From: Dehalococcoidia bacterium
GTDB lineage: Bacteria > Chloroflexota > Dehalococcoidia > SHYD01 > SHYC01
DNA: 5,296 nt
NCBI GenBank assembly: GCA_016844365.1
Contig: JAENIT010000061.1
Span: forward strand, 1 to 5,296
Reading direction: 5' to 3'
Shown: positions 4,769 through 5,296 of the stretch, one piece after another
Layout: every line of letters starts with the position of its first letter
Numbering within the stretch: the stretch's first letter is position 1
Program-made: the position numbers and the translations under genes
Notes under the pieces: model-generated
What the model was told of the DNA's origin: nothing
The model's database searches: none
What the model saw: the letters and a program-made list of their open reading frames with translations, nothing else

Positions 4769-5296
4769 ATGGCCGAAAAAGAGATCTACGAAATAGGTGA
4801 AACGCCTCCCATAGGCTATGTTCCCAAGTATATGTACGGGCAGCTCATTCGCCAGGACCGGTTCGGGGAGCCAAAGGATGCCTTCAAGGTCGAAAAAGTG
4901 GAGGTGCCCCAGCTAAAGCCCGGCGAGGTCCTGGTCTACGTGATGGCCGCCGGCGTTAACTTCAACAACGTGTGGGCCGCGAGAGGGGTTCCTGTAGACG
5001 TTATAAGGATCCACCAGCGAGAGGGCGACCCGTCGGACTTCCATATCGGTGGGAGCGATGGATCGGGCATCGTCTACGCTGTAGGCGATGGAGTCACCAA
5101 CGTGAAGGTAGGAGACGAGGTGGTGGTCCACTGTGGCGTTTGGGATACCAACGACCCCTTCGTCAAGGCCGGAGGGGACACCACGTTTAGCACCTCCATG
5201 CGTATCTGGGGTTATGAGACCAACTGGGGGAGCTTTGCCCAATTCACTAAGGTTATGGCCCACCAGTGTCTGCCTAAAGCCAAGCATCTGACCTGG
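4769..5296 (+). CDS. ccr: Crotonyl-CoA carboxylase/reductase (partial, N-terminal 176 residues)
   Basis: The enzyme reduces and carboxylates crotonyl-CoA to ethylmalonyl-CoA with NADPH and CO2. It is the key step of the ethylmalonyl-CoA pathway and a source of extender units. The visible part is the GroES-like N-terminal domain of this medium-chain dehydrogenase family: IYEIGETPP (6-14), IRQDRFGEP (27-35), [14 protein letters not shown] (58-71), [16 protein letters not shown] (92-107), VGDEVVVHC (114-122), [15 protein letters not shown] (145-159) and the end HLTW. The alignment resembles Rhodobacter Ccr from residue 6, which supports ATG 4769. GGAGGG stands 13 bases upstream, rather far; ATG 4748, in frame, would add seven residues but has no ribosome site. 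The asparagines of VNFNN and Glu150 fall where the CO2-pocket residues lie. The NADPH-binding domain and the catalytic His lie beyond the window. Related acryloyl-CoA reductases are less likely given the WGYET motif. Confidence 0.93.
   Translation, partial: MAEKEIYEIGETPPIGYVPKYMYGQLIRQDRFGEPKDAFKVEKVEVPQLKPGEVLVYVMAAGVNFNNVWAARGVPVDVIRIHQREGDPSDFHIGGSDGSGIVYAVGDGVTNVKVGDEVVVHCGVWDTNDPFVKAGGDTTFSTSMRIWGYETNWGSFAQFTKVMAHQCLPKAKHLTW

Noticed and set aside
4913..5287. Leftward open frame of 124 codons
   Set aside because: It is antisense to the clear crotonyl-CoA carboxylase/reductase coding sequence and has no recognisable motif.

Overview
The window looks like a bacterial chromosome segment of mixed base composition. 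It carries six intact protein genes, two genes cut by the window edges and one short gene fragment. No rRNA, tRNA, CRISPR array or insertion sequence is visible. Several features suggest a member of the Chloroflexota or a similar environmental lineage: a very short Flp-type pilin, a divergent MurJ with an Ala/Pro/Gly/Ser-rich loop, a stand-alone RfaE2-type nucleotidyltransferase, and a crotonyl-CoA carboxylase/reductase. This assignment is inference from gene content, not a measured phylogeny.

Left part (1-1254, minus strand). One operon reads leftwards. It begins with an atypical RpiB/LacAB-family sugar-phosphate isomerase. Next come a small protein resembling the BECR-type (PBECR/DUF4258-like) nuclease toxins and a DUF2283-like protein that runs off the left edge. 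The three genes overlap end to start (29 and 25 bases). The last two are clearly more AT-rich than the isomerase gene and look like an acquired toxin-antitoxin-like pair.

Control region (1255-1386). Two sigma-70-type promoters stand back to back, each with a perfect TTGACA -35 box. One drives the isomerase operon and the other drives the rightward genes. Two short inverted repeats lie in the same region.

Middle part (1387-4463, plus strand). A roughly nine-helix membrane protein of unknown function is coupled through a TAATG stop/start overlap to an RfaE2-like nucleotidyltransferase. A MurJ/MviN-family lipid flippase follows. The set suggests cell-envelope or glycolipid work. Overlapping the end of murJ is a 31-codon reading frame with a strong ribosome binding site, whose first residues look like the start of a DUF429 protein. 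It is either a remnant or a microprotein.

Right part (4464-5296, plus strand). A 67-residue Flp-type (class IVb) prepilin is followed by the first 176 residues of a crotonyl-CoA carboxylase/reductase, the key enzyme of the ethylmalonyl-CoA pathway.

The observations I rate highest are the toxin-antitoxin-like pair fused to the isomerase operon, the loss in MurJ of several charged residues essential in the E. coli protein, the His-to-Trp change in the isomerase active-site motif, and the DUF429-like fragment. I see no clear evidence of a wholly new system.
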